A DNA stretch of 58,786 nucleotides from an uncultured Roseburia sp. (GCA_910587865.1 CAJUNX010000005.1:79440-138225); one strand, 5' to 3'. Positions 35,363 to 45,042 are shown, counted from the stretch's first letter. The notes: a model not told the origin generated them from the sequence alone. Made by a program: numbers and translations.

Positions 35363-38300
35363 TCACACCGGAACAATCTCCCCCAGCCGGAACGAATACA
35401 AAAGCCGCTCCTTCACTTTTTTTTCACGTCCTCCGTCCGGGTTTAAGATCCGCTCTAACGCCTCCCCGTACAGTTTCAGCTGCGCGGCGTAGCGGTCGGC
35501 GAGCTGTTTTTTCGTCTCCACCCGGTCCGTCTTGTAATCGAGCACCACAATGCCGTCCTCCTCTTCCCAAAACACGTCGATGATCCCCTGGATGAGCGTC
35601 AGATCCTGTCTCTTCGGGGGATCTGTCTCTTCCGCACACGCTTTGTTTTGGTCCGCATCGTCCCAAAGCCTCCCGTCCTTTGGCGCCGCGGCATTCTCCC
35701 GCTGCGGGGGGCATTTTCCCTGCATCTCCCCGAATCCGAACCGCGCAAGCTCTTCCGCGGTAAATCCCATGACAAACGGTTTCTCCCGGTGCAGATGTCC
35801 CGCCCGATGAGCCGCATACATCCGCTTTCCGGTGTCTGAAGCGAGAAACGCTTCAATCAGCGGCAGACGCACCAGCTCTGCGAGTTCCCGCGGAATCCTG
35901 CCGCGTTCCGACATCTGCTCAAGCTGTTTTGCCGCGCCTGCCGTCGAGTCGAAATCATAGCATTCCATCATCCGGTGCATCGCGGTGCCGCGCAGCGCCC
36001 CACGGTTCACCGGCTCTTCCTCCTCTTCCATCCTCCGCACAAACGGCGGGATGTAAGGAATGACCTCCTCTTTCGCAAACGCAGGCACCAGCTCTTCCTC
36101 CTCCGTCTCAAGCTTCCCGCGCATCGCGCGATGTTTTAATTCCGAAACCGAATACTTATTCTTGCGCTCCAGCGCCTCCCGGTACGGATAGGAAAATGAA
36201 AACCGTTCGTCCAGGCGAAGGACGTCCGCGGCATCCGCTGTCTCGATTTCCTCCAGACAGGCTTCATAATCCATCCGTTTTGCAGCCTGTCGTCTGATCT
36301 CCTCCGTCACAAGCTCCGCCGCATTCACGACGCACACCTCATACCGCTCCCCGCAGGAGATCACCGCGGGCAGCAGCCAGTCCAGATAACCGGACGCGCC
36401 CTCGCGTGTGAGATAGGGAAGATGACATGCCTCCGTTTTTCCCGCGAACGCCATCCCCCCGGCGGCCGTCCGCAGCATTTCGATCCGTTCTCCCGCCTCC
36501 TTGCAGCTCCCGGTCAGCACAAGTTTTTCCTTTGCCCGCGTCAGCGCCACATACAGCACGCGCAGCTCCTCGCCTAAGTTTTCCATGTCGATCTGTTTTG
36601 CGACGGCACGCTTCGCGATCGTAGGAGAAATCAGCCGGCGGCCGGCATCCATGCAGTCGAGTCCCAGCCCGTACTGCGGATGCAGCACCATGTGACTGCG
36701 CACATCCTGCCGGTTGAACTGTTTTCCCATGCCGCAGACAAAGACAATCGGAAACTCCAGTCCCTTGCTCTTGTGAATACTCATGATGCGCACGACATTC
36801 TCGTTCTCGCTGCTCATGTCCGCCTCGCCAAAATCCACGTCGTATTTCTGCAGCTCGTCGATATAGCGCACGAAATGAAACAGCCCCTTGTAGCTCGTCC
36901 TCTCGTATGCGATCGCCTTCTCGACCAGCATCTTTAAATTCGCCTCCCTGCGCCCGCCCGCCGGCATCGCCGCGGCGTAGCTGCCGTATCCCGTCTCCCG
37001 CAGCAGGATCTCGACCAGCTCGTGCACCGGCGTATCCGCAACCAGCTCCCGCAAGATGAGGTACTGTCTGTAAAATCTGCGCAGTTTGCGGCTGCCCTCG
37101 GGCTCCTCTGCGGGCGCAGCGGCCGCCTCCCGGGAGACTTCCGGATCCTCCTGCCCGCACGGCCCGGCCTCTTCTTCCCGACCTTCCGCCCGGGACGGAT
37201 CCTCCTGCCCGCCCGGCTGTGTCTCTTCTTCCCGACCTTCCGCCCGGGACGGATCCTCCTGCCCGCACGGCCCGGCCTCTTTTTCCCGACCATCCGCTCG
37301 TGACGGATCCTCCTGCCCGCACAGCCGGGCGCACCGCTTCAATACGCACTCACAGAACGGCTCGTCCGGATCCGTCAGCCGCAGCCCGGCAAGCTCCTCG
37401 TCCGTCATCCCGACGATCGGCGAACGCAGCACCGCCGCCAGCGGAATATCCTGCCTGGGATTATCGAGGATCTTAAGCATCGCCAGCACCGTCTGTACCT
37501 CCACCGCGGAAAAATACCCGGTTGCGGAGAGCGTGTGCGCCGGGATCCCTTCGTCATTTAACACCGACGAAAACGTATCCGCCCAGCCGCTTAAGCTGCG
37601 CAGCAGAATCACGATATCCGAGTACCGCGCCCGTCTTAATTCACCGGTCTCCTTATCCGTCACCGGCTGCGTTTCCATCATCCGGTGAATCTTCTGCGCA
37701 ACCAGCTTCGCCTCAAGCTGCCGCTTATCCGCTCCCTCTTCGATCAGCTCGTCCGCGCTGTCAAACAGGAGCACTTCGGGTGCAAACATATGCTCCGCCC
37801 CGTCCGGAAAGGACGCCCCCGGGTAAAGCGCCGCCTTTGCGTCATACTCCACGTTTCCCAGATCGCGCGCCATAATCCGGTAAAAAATATCATTGACAAA
37901 GGCGAGCACCTCCTCCCTGCTGCGGAAATTCCGATGCAGGTCAATCCGCTGACAGTCCCCCCCGTCCAGGCTGTAGGTGTCATATTTTTCCATAAAAAGC
38001 TCCGGGCGCGCCAGACGGAACCGGTAGATGCTCTGCTTGACGTCCCCGACCATAAAGATGTTGTACTCCCCCCGCTCCACTTTTGACACGGCGGTAAGCA
38101 GCGTCTCCTGCACATAATTGCTGTCCTGGTATTCGTCAATCATGATCTCGGCAAACGTGTCGCGAAATTCCTCCGCCGTCTTCCGCGGCTGCTTCGTCTG
38201 TGCATCCACCAGGATCTCCAGCGCGAAATGCTCCAGGTCGTGGAAATCCACGATATTTTTCCTGCGCTTTTCCTGGTCAAATGTTTCTGCAAATTCCTTC

Positions 38301-39325
38301 GTCAGACGCACCAGTTCCCCGGCGAGCGGCGCCGTCTTTTTAAGCTGCGCAGCCATCACCTCCGGCGTGCAGAAAAAATACTGCCTCGTGAGTTTTTTTA
38401 TCTGCTCCTTCGCATCGTCCCGCAGCTGTTTTACCCGGTCGCGCTTTGCCTCGTCCCCGGCAAACTTCCGGCAGGCGGGAAGGCGCGCAAAGGAGTATCC
38501 CGTGACGGCATTGTAAAGCCCCGCGAATCCGCTTTCCGCCGCCATACTCCGGTAATCCTCCATCTCGCGCTCCACAACATCCGCATATACCTGCGGCCCG
38601 TCCCCGTCCATGCACAGGGAAAGCGCCTCCTCCATCAGACCGGCCAGCCCAAGCAGAACCGCGCGGATCGTCCCGACCAGCGGCTTCATCCACACCGCCT
38701 GATCCAGCTCCCCCGGCCCCTCCATGCAGTAGCCCTGCACGCAGTCGGACAGCCACTCCTCTGGCCACGGATAGCTCCTCGAAAATTCGTACAGCGAGAG
38801 GATCATCTGCCGCATCCCCGCGTCGCTCCTCCCCTGCACATATCCGTCCGCAAACGCCGCAAATCCGTCGCTCATCTCCTCGTAATTGCGCAGCAACACC
38901 TGCTGTAAGGCGTCTTCCCTTAAAAGCTTTAACTCCCCCTCGTCGCCGATGCGGAAATTCGGCTCCAGTCCGATCTCGTGAAAATGGTTTCGGATCACAT
39001 ACAGACAGAAGCTGTCGATCGTCGTGATCTGCGCGTTGTGAATCAGCGTCAGCTGCCGCTGCATATGCTCATCCTCCGGGCGCTCCGCAAGCTTTTTTTC
39101 AATGGCGGCGCCGATCCTCTCCCGCATCTCCGCCGCAGCCGCGTTGGTAAATGTCACGACCAAAAGACGATCGATGTCCACCGGATTTTCTACATCCGTA
39201 ATTCTTTGTATGATGCGTTCCACAAGCACCGCTGTCTTTCCCGATCCCGCCGCAGCCGACACCAGGATATTCCGGTTCCGCACTTTAATCACCTGCTGCT
39301 GCTCCGCTGTCCATGCCACTGCCAT
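35363..39325 (-). CDS. addA: AddA, helicase-nuclease subunit of AddAB
   Basis: A 1320-residue UvrD-type helicase and nuclease that processes double-strand breaks for recombination. Walker A AAAGSGKT at 24-31, Walker B IMIDEYQDSN, the motif LHRNFRSR, helicase motif VRIMSIHKSKGLEFPIVF (key residues HKSKGLE), and the C-terminal RecB-type nuclease GIIDVFWEEEDGIVVLDYKTDR (key G, D, E, D-YK). It is about 90 residues longer than Bacillus AddA (around 1230); a repeat insert at about 665-728 accounts for most of this. The insert sits in a loop of the second helicase domain. Last of three genes addB, ABM, addA. Confidence 0.95.
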   Translation of the reverse strand: MAVAWTAEQQQVIKVRNRNILVSAAAGSGKTAVLVERIIQRITDVENPVDIDRLLVVTFTNAAAAEMRERIGAAIEKKLAERPEDEHMQRQLTLIHNAQITTIDSFCLYVIRNHFHEIGLEPNFRIGDEGELKLLREDALQQVLLRNYEEMSDGFAAFADGYVQGRSDAGMRQMILSLYEFSRSYPWPEEWLSDCVQGYCMEGPGELDQAVWMKPLVGTIRAVLLGLAGLMEEALSLCMDGDGPQVYADVVEREMEDYRSMAAESGFAGLYNAVTGYSFARLPACRKFAGDEAKRDRVKQLRDDAKEQIKKLTRQYFFCTPEVMAAQLKKTAPLAGELVRLTKEFAETFDQEKRRKNIVDFHDLEHFALEILVDAQTKQPRKTAEEFRDTFAEIMIDEYQDSNYVQETLLTAVSKVERGEYNIFMVGDVKQSIYRFRLARPELFMEKYDTYSLDGGDCQRIDLHRNFRSREEVLAFVNDIFYRIMARDLGNVEYDAKAALYPGASFPDGAEHMFAPEVLLFDSADELIEEGADKRQLEAKLVAQKIHRMMETQPVTDKETGELRRARYSDIVILLRSLSGWADTFSSVLNDEGIPAHTLSATGYFSAVEVQTVLAMLKILDNPRQDIPLAAVLRSPIVGMTDEELAGLRLTDPDEPFCECVLKRCARLCGQEDPSRADGREKEAGPCGQEDPSRAEGREEETQPGGQEDPSRAEGREEEAGPCGQEDPEVSREAAAAPAEEPEGSRKLRRFYRQYLILRELVADTPVHELVEILLRETGYGSYAAAMPAGGRREANLKMLVEKAIAYERTSYKGLFHFVRYIDELQKYDVDFGEADMSSENENVVRIMSIHKSKGLEFPIVFVCGMGKQFNRQDVRSHMVLHPQYGLGLDCMDAGRRLISPTIAKRAVAKQIDMENLGEELRVLYVALTRAKEKLVLTGSCKEAGERIEMLRTAAGGMAFAGKTEACHLPYLTREGASGYLDWLLPAVISCGERYEVCVVNAAELVTEEIRRQAAKRMDYEACLEEIETADAADVLRLDERFSFSYPYREALERKNKYSVSELKHRAMRGKLETEEEELVPAFAKEEVIPYIPPFVRRMEEEEEPVNRGALRGTAMHRMMECYDFDSTAGAAKQLEQMSERGRIPRELAELVRLPLIEAFLASDTGKRMYAAHRAGHLHREKPFVMGFTAEELARFGFGEMQGKCPPQRENAAAPKDGRLWDDADQNKACAEETDPPKRQDLTLIQGIIDVFWEEEDGIVVLDYKTDRVETKKQLADRYAAQLKLYGEALERILNPDGGREKKVKERLLYSFRLGEIVPV
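37143..37330 (-). repeat. addA: In-frame 54-bp minisatellite in addA
   Basis: Three 54-bp copies (37150-37203, 37204-37257, 37258-37311) and a partial fourth. Each encodes 18 residues of the form GQEDPSRAEGREEEAGPC. Charged, Pro/Gly-containing, probably disordered. Confidence 0.93.
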
Positions 39326-39411
39326 CTTCTGTGATTCCTTCCTTTACAGATTGTTTTTGTGTTCTGTACGATATCGTGTTTTTGTACCACTCCGGCTGAC
39401 AGACACCCCGC

Positions 39412-39744
39412 CTATTCTTTTATAAAACGGCTGTCCGTCTCCGGTATCCCGCCTTCGTCAGACACATACCGCTCCACCCTCATATGAAGGTCGTATTTTA
39501 CCCGAAGCTCCATGATCTTTTCCATCATCGGAGACGCATGATGCCGGTCAAGCGCCTCCTGGTTCTCCCAGCAGTCAAGCAGAAGCACCGTTGTCTCGTC
39601 TGCCATGGGAAAAAAATACTCATACCGCAGATTTCCCTCTTCTCTGCGGATTCTGGCGGCAGTTCCTCCCGCCTCCATTTCCTCCGCGAATTTCCGTGCA
39701 TTGCTGTCCGTTCCTGTATAATAAATTGTCACAGCTATGCTCAT
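39412..39744 (-). CDS. Antibiotic biosynthesis monooxygenase-like (ABM/YgiN family) protein
   Basis: A 110-residue ferredoxin-like-fold protein of the ABM family (small quinol monooxygenases and haem-degrading relatives). Seen: EEGNLRYEYFFPMADETTVL and the WENQEALDRHHASP segment, with the family's conserved Trp and His. AAAGGAGGG lies before the ATG. It lies between addB (63 bp) and addA (86 bp), so it may be cotranscribed with the recombination genes. No role in DNA repair is known for the family. Confidence 0.8.
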   Translation of the reverse strand: MSIAVTIYYTGTDSNARKFAEEMEAGGTAARIRREEGNLRYEYFFPMADETTVLLLDCWENQEALDRHHASPMMEKIMELRVKYDLHMRVERYVSDEGGIPETDSRFIKE

Positions 39745-39807
39745 ATCGATTCCCTCCTTTTATTCCTGTCAGTTCGGACGATGCCGCACTCCCCGTCCGC
39801 GAGAGAT

Positions 39808-42800
39808 TTATTCCACCTTCTCCCGCATCCGCTCCATCACTGCATCCGCGTCCGGTAACTGCTCTAACTTCCGGTACGAAAATCCGGGAATCCGCGGATC
39901 AAAGCCGCAGACCATATGATACGGACAGTAATCGCACCCGCTCCGCCCGGCTGATTCATACGGCTGCACCGACACATCGCCGTCCATCATCCGCCTTCCC
40001 TCTTTTGTGATCAGCTTCCCGACATAGTCTGACATCAGTCGAAACTGTTCCGTCGCCGCGGTCTTTGACGTCGCCTTTAACGACCCGTCCGTCTTAAATC
40101 CGACCGGAATGACCGAAGAACTCCCGGCGGCATCCGCATCCATCGCACGAATCACCTCAGGGTCATCATTGACAAGTCCGTTTAACTTCAGTTTTTCAAG
40201 TACCGCCTGCCGGATTTCCTCTTCCGACTCCGTCCCGCTGCCCTCGATCATCGGGTCGTTTACGTGATAATAAAAGATTCCGCCCGGCTCCGCCGTTTTC
40301 CCCGGATATTTTTTTTCGGTCATCTCCAAAGCCGCGTTCAGATATACCACCAGCTGCAGCTGCAGTCCGTGATACAGATTCAGCAGCGAAAAACTCGTAT
40401 TTCCCGATTTATAATCGATAATCCTCACATACACCTTTCCGCCTGTCTCGTAGGTATCCACTCGGTCGATCCGTCCGCGCAGGCGCATCTGCTCTTCCTC
40501 CCCGAGCGTGAAGCGGACCGCCGCAAGATCGTCCGTCTGTGAAAATGACACCTCGAACTGCCGCGGCACAAACTGTCCCTTCTGCACCTGCACCGTCAAC
40601 GCCCACACGGTCCGCCGGACCGTCTGACGCATCCGCGCGAGCAGATAGCGGTTCCCCGCATCCTCAAAAATTCCCGCATCCTGACACGCCGCGACCGCCT
40701 GCTCCATGCCGGCCTCGATCCACCGGTCGCGCAGCTCGTCCGGCAGATCCTGCCAGGTATAGTCCGACTTCTCCACCTGCCGTGCAAAATATTCGAGCGC
40801 ATCGTGATAAATATTTCCCATATCCACACTCGCAAACTCCTGCAGACTGCGCTCCCGCAGACGAAGCCCGTAGTCCAGATAATGTGAAAATGCACACGCC
40901 GCAAACCGTTCAAGCCGCGTCACGCTGCCCTCCGGCGTCGCCCCGTAAAGCGACCGCGCCACTGCACGCCCGACCGGCTCGTTTGTATGCGTCCCGAAGG
41001 AGGCCAGAAGCATGCGCTCCGCCGTCTCCCTGTAGCGCGGATTCCGCAGATACCAGTTTGCGAGCGCACGCCAGGACGCTGTCCTTCCCGGCTCCTTTCT
41101 TTCCGCCGCGGACACTTCCGCCCCCGGGCCGCCCTCCGCGGACCCGGCGTTTCCCGCCTCCCCGGGCGGTTCCGTCATGTCCTCCGCGGGCCCGGCGTTT
41201 CCCGCCTCCCCGGGCGGTTCCGTCATGTCCTCTGCAGGCCCGGCGCTCCCCGCCTCCCCGGGCGGTTCCGTCATGTCCTCCGCGGGCCCGGCGCTCCCCG
41301 CCTCCCCGGGCGGTTCCGTCATGTCCTCCGCGGGCCCGGCGCTTCCCGTCTCCCCGGGCGGTTCCCGGCCTCTCTCTGCCGATGCCGCGCTCTCCCGCAG
41401 TTCTCCCCGGCGTTCCGCAAGCCCCTCCAGGAAAAACGACATGCCGCCCTCCGGCGTCAGCACGCTCTCTCCGCCGTACGGCGCTTCCGGCTCCCGAATC
41501 CTGATATCCGGAAACATGTGAAGCAGCGTCCCGACCAGGTAGGAACGCCGAAGCGCCTTTCCGTCCGCATTTCGCCTCGAAAACGTCACATAGAGCGCTT
41601 CCTCTGGCTTCGTCAGATTCAGATAGAGATAAAACTTCTGGATAAACACCTGCTCCCTGGCTCCCGGGGCGAGCGGGAGATCATGCTCCGTCAGCTTTTC
41701 CCGTTCAAACTGCGAGAGAATGCTCCCCTGATCCGCCGCCTTCGGCACAATCCCGTCATTGACTCCGACAAAAAACATCACCCGGATATGGTTTAACCTT
41801 GTCCGCTCGATATCCCCGATCATCACCCGGTCATTTCCCGGCGGAATCGTTCCGACCTTTGCAGCCTCAAACCCTGCGTCCAGGATATCCCCGTACTCCC
41901 GGATTTTCATATGCTCCTCCCCGAGCAGCGCGGCGACCTTGTCGAGCAGATCCATGACAATCCGGTAAATCTGCGCGTACTCCTGCGCTTTTGTCTGACT
42001 GCCGGGCCGCGTCTGCTGCCGATAGCAGAGCTCCCGGTCCTTTAGCTGCTGCTCGACGTCAAGGCTGCGGATAAAACGGTAAAACGCATACGTCTGCTCC
42101 GCCACCGTATGATTTTTCCCGCGAAGCACCTCATACAGCGGCAGAAATGCTCTGACAATACATTCCCGCGCATGGTTCATCCGAAAAAATTCTCCCTGGA
42201 TCCGTTCTGCTGCCCCGGGCTTTTGGGGCATCACGAACGTCCAGGGAACTGCCCAGCGCTTTCGTCCCCGGATCCCCCGCGCAAGCACATAATTTTCCAT
42301 GCGGTCGATATCCTCGTCGGTCAGCCAGCAGTTTTCTTCGCCGTCTGAGCCGGCGGCTGCCCGGTCCGCGTTCTCTGTATGCGCGCCGGATTTTCCCGGC
42401 TCTTCCAACGCTCCGATGGCATCCGGCAAGCCCGCGGCTGTTCCTCCATCGACGGACGCGGTGGCTGCCCGGTCCGCGCTCTCTGTCTGCGCGGCGCCGC
42501 TCTCCGCGGCGGATCCTCCCGGATCTCCCAATGCTCCGGCGGCTTCTTCCGGCAAACCCGCGGCTGTCCACTCATCGCCGAACGTAGCGGTTTTTCCAGG
42601 ATCTCCCAATGCTCCGGCGGCTTCTTCCGGCAAGCCCGCGGCTGTCCACTCATCGCCGAACGTAGCGGTTTTTCCAGGATCTCTCAACGCTCCGATGGCA
42701 TCCGGCAAACCCGCGGCTGTCCACTCATCGCCGAACGTAGCGGTTTTTCCAGGATCTTCCGCAGCCGTCGCCGTCTTTTCTTCCGGCGCAAACGAGGCGA

Positions 42801-44037
42801 TCCGGTATGCCAGCCCGCTGCGCAGAAAACGAAATACGCTCTGCGCGGAAAAATCATACTCCACCACCTCAAGAGCCGCCCGGATGAACTCGATAAACGG
42901 GTGATACAGAATCGTCCTCGTCTGATCGATAAAATACGGGATCCCGTACGTCTCAAAAATCTCCGGCACATAATTCGCATACTGCGGCACATCCCCGGTC
43001 ACGACCGCAATGTCTTTATAGCGGCATTGTCCGCTCCGGATCAGGCGCGCGATCTCCCCCGCCGCATAGGCGAGCTCCTCCCTCGGATCCCGCAGGCAGG
43101 CGACCTTTATCCCCTCCGGCTCTCCCGCCCGCCTCTGATGAGCGGGGCGGAACAGATTCTGCTCCATAAAAGACAGCTCCGGCGCATTCCGATACCGTTT
43201 CTCCTCCCCGGACGAAAGGATCACGGGCTCCTCCACCGGCACACCGTTTTCAAACGCAAGCCGCTGTACCACCTCCACGGTCTTTTTGCTCAGAGCAAAC
43301 AGCTCATGCACGCCTCTGCTGTGATAAAAATTCTCACGGATATCAATCGTCACCGACACGTACACCTTCTTTGCGAGCAGAAGAAGTTCCCGCAGCACGC
43401 GGTTCTGGATCGGCGTAAAGCCGGTAAACTCGTCGAAGACAATCACGCTGTCACGGATGAGCGCAGACTCCCCCGCCACATCGCACAGCAGGGAGAGCAC
43501 CTCCTCCGCCGTGATATAGGTTCCCTCCATATATTCCCGAAATCCGCGGTACATCACAAGGATATCTGACAGCTTAAAACGCAGCGCATCTCCCATCTCC
43601 TGCTCCCCGAGAAACCGTTCGAGTTCCTCCGGCGTGACGTTGTACTGCGTCAGTTCCGAGATCAGGGATTTCACCTCCCCGATATATCCCATGCGGCTGA
43701 TATTGCCGCCGAGCGCCTTAAGCTCCTTTTTCTTTTGCTCCGCCACCTTGCGCAGCACGAGATTTTTTCCCGTCTCCTCCAGGATCACCAGCTCCTGCCG
43801 CCCAAGCTCGTCGAACACCCGGTAGGCGAGCCGCGCGAAGCTTAAGACATCCACATTCATAATCGCATGGTTTTGCTGCCGGTTCACGAGCTCCCGCTGC
43901 GTCTGCATCGTAAACTGCTCCGGCACCAGCACCAGAAAATTCTGCTGCGGATGAAGCGCGGCCTGCTCTAAGACAGATTCGTACAGATAATCGGACTTGC
44001 CGCTCCCTGAATTTCCAAATACAAACTGTAATGACAT
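39808..44037 (-). CDS. addB: AddB, helicase/nuclease subunit of AddAB
   Basis: A 1409-residue AddB. Walker A GNSGSGKS at residues 9-16, a nuclease domain near residue 1200 (LRGRIDRVDTYETG and IIDYKSG), and the four Fe-S cluster Cys: one in FAACAFSHY (about 1047) and three in GCDYCPYHMVCGFD (about 1369). Bacillus AddB is about 1166 residues. Two repeat inserts, at about residues 425-565 and 890-976, explain most of the roughly 240 extra residues. It is the first gene of the addB-ABM-addA set. AGAGAGGAT precedes the ATG. Function in RecBCD-like end processing is firm; the effect of the inserts is unknown. Confidence 0.94.
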   Translation of the reverse strand: MSLQFVFGNSGSGKSDYLYESVLEQAALHPQQNFLVLVPEQFTMQTQRELVNRQQNHAIMNVDVLSFARLAYRVFDELGRQELVILEETGKNLVLRKVAEQKKKELKALGGNISRMGYIGEVKSLISELTQYNVTPEELERFLGEQEMGDALRFKLSDILVMYRGFREYMEGTYITAEEVLSLLCDVAGESALIRDSVIVFDEFTGFTPIQNRVLRELLLLAKKVYVSVTIDIRENFYHSRGVHELFALSKKTVEVVQRLAFENGVPVEEPVILSSGEEKRYRNAPELSFMEQNLFRPAHQRRAGEPEGIKVACLRDPREELAYAAGEIARLIRSGQCRYKDIAVVTGDVPQYANYVPEIFETYGIPYFIDQTRTILYHPFIEFIRAALEVVEYDFSAQSVFRFLRSGLAYRIASFAPEEKTATAAEDPGKTATFGDEWTAAGLPDAIGALRDPGKTATFGDEWTAAGLPEEAAGALGDPGKTATFGDEWTAAGLPEEAAGALGDPGGSAAESGAAQTESADRAATASVDGGTAAGLPDAIGALEEPGKSGAHTENADRAAAGSDGEENCWLTDEDIDRMENYVLARGIRGRKRWAVPWTFVMPQKPGAAERIQGEFFRMNHARECIVRAFLPLYEVLRGKNHTVAEQTYAFYRFIRSLDVEQQLKDRELCYRQQTRPGSQTKAQEYAQIYRIVMDLLDKVAALLGEEHMKIREYGDILDAGFEAAKVGTIPPGNDRVMIGDIERTRLNHIRVMFFVGVNDGIVPKAADQGSILSQFEREKLTEHDLPLAPGAREQVFIQKFYLYLNLTKPEEALYVTFSRRNADGKALRRSYLVGTLLHMFPDIRIREPEAPYGGESVLTPEGGMSFFLEGLAERRGELRESAASAERGREPPGETGSAGPAEDMTEPPGEAGSAGPAEDMTEPPGEAGSAGPAEDMTEPPGEAGNAGPAEDMTEPPGEAGNAGSAEGGPGAEVSAAERKEPGRTASWRALANWYLRNPRYRETAERMLLASFGTHTNEPVGRAVARSLYGATPEGSVTRLERFAACAFSHYLDYGLRLRERSLQEFASVDMGNIYHDALEYFARQVEKSDYTWQDLPDELRDRWIEAGMEQAVAACQDAGIFEDAGNRYLLARMRQTVRRTVWALTVQVQKGQFVPRQFEVSFSQTDDLAAVRFTLGEEEQMRLRGRIDRVDTYETGGKVYVRIIDYKSGNTSFSLLNLYHGLQLQLVVYLNAALEMTEKKYPGKTAEPGGIFYYHVNDPMIEGSGTESEEEIRQAVLEKLKLNGLVNDDPEVIRAMDADAAGSSSVIPVGFKTDGSLKATSKTAATEQFRLMSDYVGKLITKEGRRMMDGDVSVQPYESAGRSGCDYCPYHMVCGFDPRIPGFSYRKLEQLPDADAVMERMREKVE
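41110..41366 (-). repeat. addB: In-frame 48-bp minisatellite in addB
   Basis: Four full 48-bp units (41147-41194, 41195-41242, 41243-41290, 41291-41338) and part of a fifth. Each encodes 16 residues of the form EDMTEPPGEAGSAGPA. Copies differ by few bases, so amplification is recent. Confidence 0.95.
42340..42766 (-). repeat. addB: In-frame 78-bp minisatellite in addB
   Basis: Copies at 42521-42598 (78 bp), 42599-42676 (78 bp) and 42677-42751 (75 bp), with older partial copies down to about 42340. The 26-residue unit begins DPGKTATFGDEWTAAGLPEE. It interrupts the N-terminal helicase-like region of AddB. Confidence 0.95.
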
Positions 44038-44115
44038 CGATCATCCTCTCTTCCTTCTGCCATTGTACCAGTTCCGGCGCAATGCCGCCAGTCCGAAACA
44101 TTTATTTCTGCCGTT

Positions 44116-44260
44116 TTATATTTTTTCGCATGGGAAGAAGTGCAGACAACGGACAGGGAACCTGATCTGGGATTCCCTGCCCGCTGTTTTATACATTTCT
44201 GCATCCATCGCCACATCCGCAAGGTACATCAGTATTGGAATATTGATTTTCCGTAACTGC
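44116..44260 (-). other. AT-rich stretch after the HEPN gene; possible small remnant
   Basis: The minus strand holds an open frame reaching to 44313 (65 codons) with INIPILMYLADVAMDAEMY. It overlaps the end of the restored HEPN frame and has no clear ribosome site. It could be a fragment of an older gene or chance. The remaining bases up to 44037 hold the addB leader with no convincing promoter. Confidence 0.2.
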
Positions 44261-44699
44261 TTATTCTTTTCGGGAAAGGCATCTGTCAGGTATTGGATTG
44301 CAGATTTGAGCATGTTGCTCTGCCTGTCGCTCTATAACGTGAAGAAATTTTTCTGCATTCTCTATCTGTTCTCTCACCTCCTCCTTTGACAGCACATAAT
44401 AATCATCATAATCGCTGTCACTCCTAGTCGAAAGCTTCTCCTATGATATCTGATAATTCAACATCAAAAATTCCTGTTTTCACATATTGCTTCCGAAAAT
44501 ATGCAGATACTCCTGAATGCTTTGAAAAATCCACTCCCTCTAACGCAAGTACACTTCTCATACAATGAAAAATCGCATAATAGGAGCGGTTGGCTGCCCC
44601 TTTATAATCACTGTCTGATGCCAGTATTTTTGCAGATCTGATACAGCGTTCTGCCTGCTCCAAACGATAATCAGATAACTCTTTCAACCGCTTATCCAT
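44261..44699 (-). pseudogene. HEPN-domain toxin gene (HepT-like), frameshifted
   Basis: The intact part (91 codons, ending in TAG at 44424) matches the start of a HEPN protein: YRLEQAERCIRSAKIL, NRSYYAIFHCMRSVLALEG, HSGVSAYFRKQYVKTG, then EAFD and stop. Skipping one base at the stop (44424-44426) lets the next frame continue with RSDSDYDDYYVLSKEEVREQ and ENAEKFLHVIER, exactly the expected C-terminal half, to a stop at 44261. So a one-base insertion or two-base loss has split the gene. It overlaps the nucleotidyltransferase gene by 8 bp (ATGGATAA). In intact MntA-HepT pairs HEPN is an RNase toxin. A sequencing error cannot be excluded. Confidence 0.8.
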
Positions 44700-45042
44700 A
44701 CAGGGCAACTCCTTCCCTCTGAATATTTTTATAAAAAGGCAATACACCCTCATTCCGTTCAAACGTATCTTTATCACGCAACAGCATTGATATTTCTATA
44801 TCATTCTTCAATCCAATCCGGCTTGCAACCTTGCTGACCTGCTTCCTGTGACGGGATATTTCTTCTTTCCGACAGTTCACAATAATCATCACATCAATAT
44901 CCGATTCGCTGTCAAAATCTCCTCTGGCACAGGAACCATATAGTATGATTTTATAAATATCATCCTTTAATAATTCTCTTGTTTCATTCACGATCTCTTC
45001 TGTGATAACGCTTAATTCATTTTCGTTTTTCTTCTTTAACAT
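44692..45042 (-). CDS. MNT-domain nucleotidyltransferase, MntA-like antitoxin
   Basis: A small nucleotidyltransferase of about 116 residues. The GS motif and metal-binding acidic pair are visible in LYGSCARGDFDSESDIDVM, with a third acid in NDIEISML. MntA-type proteins neutralise the HEPN toxin by adding AMP. The frame is open to 45150; 45042 is tentative, since no start has a strong ribosome site (45072 is another option). Low GC compared with flanking genes points to acquisition. It overlaps the HEPN gene, typical of two-gene toxin-antitoxin operons. Confidence 0.85.
   Translation of the reverse strand: MLKKKNENELSVITEEIVNETRELLKDDIYKIILYGSCARGDFDSESDIDVMIIVNCRKEEISRHRKQVSKVASRIGLKNDIEISMLLRDKDTFERNEGVLPFYKNIQREGVALYG

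Noticed and set aside
37143..42766. CRISPR-like arrays in addA and addB
   Set aside because: The repeats are directly abutting with no unique spacers, they stay in frame with the protein, and no cas genes are present.
44420..44430. Programmed ribosomal frameshift in the HEPN gene
   Set aside because: The P-site GAC cannot re-pair well on ACT and there is no internal Shine-Dalgarno or slippery run, so mutation or sequencing error is likelier.
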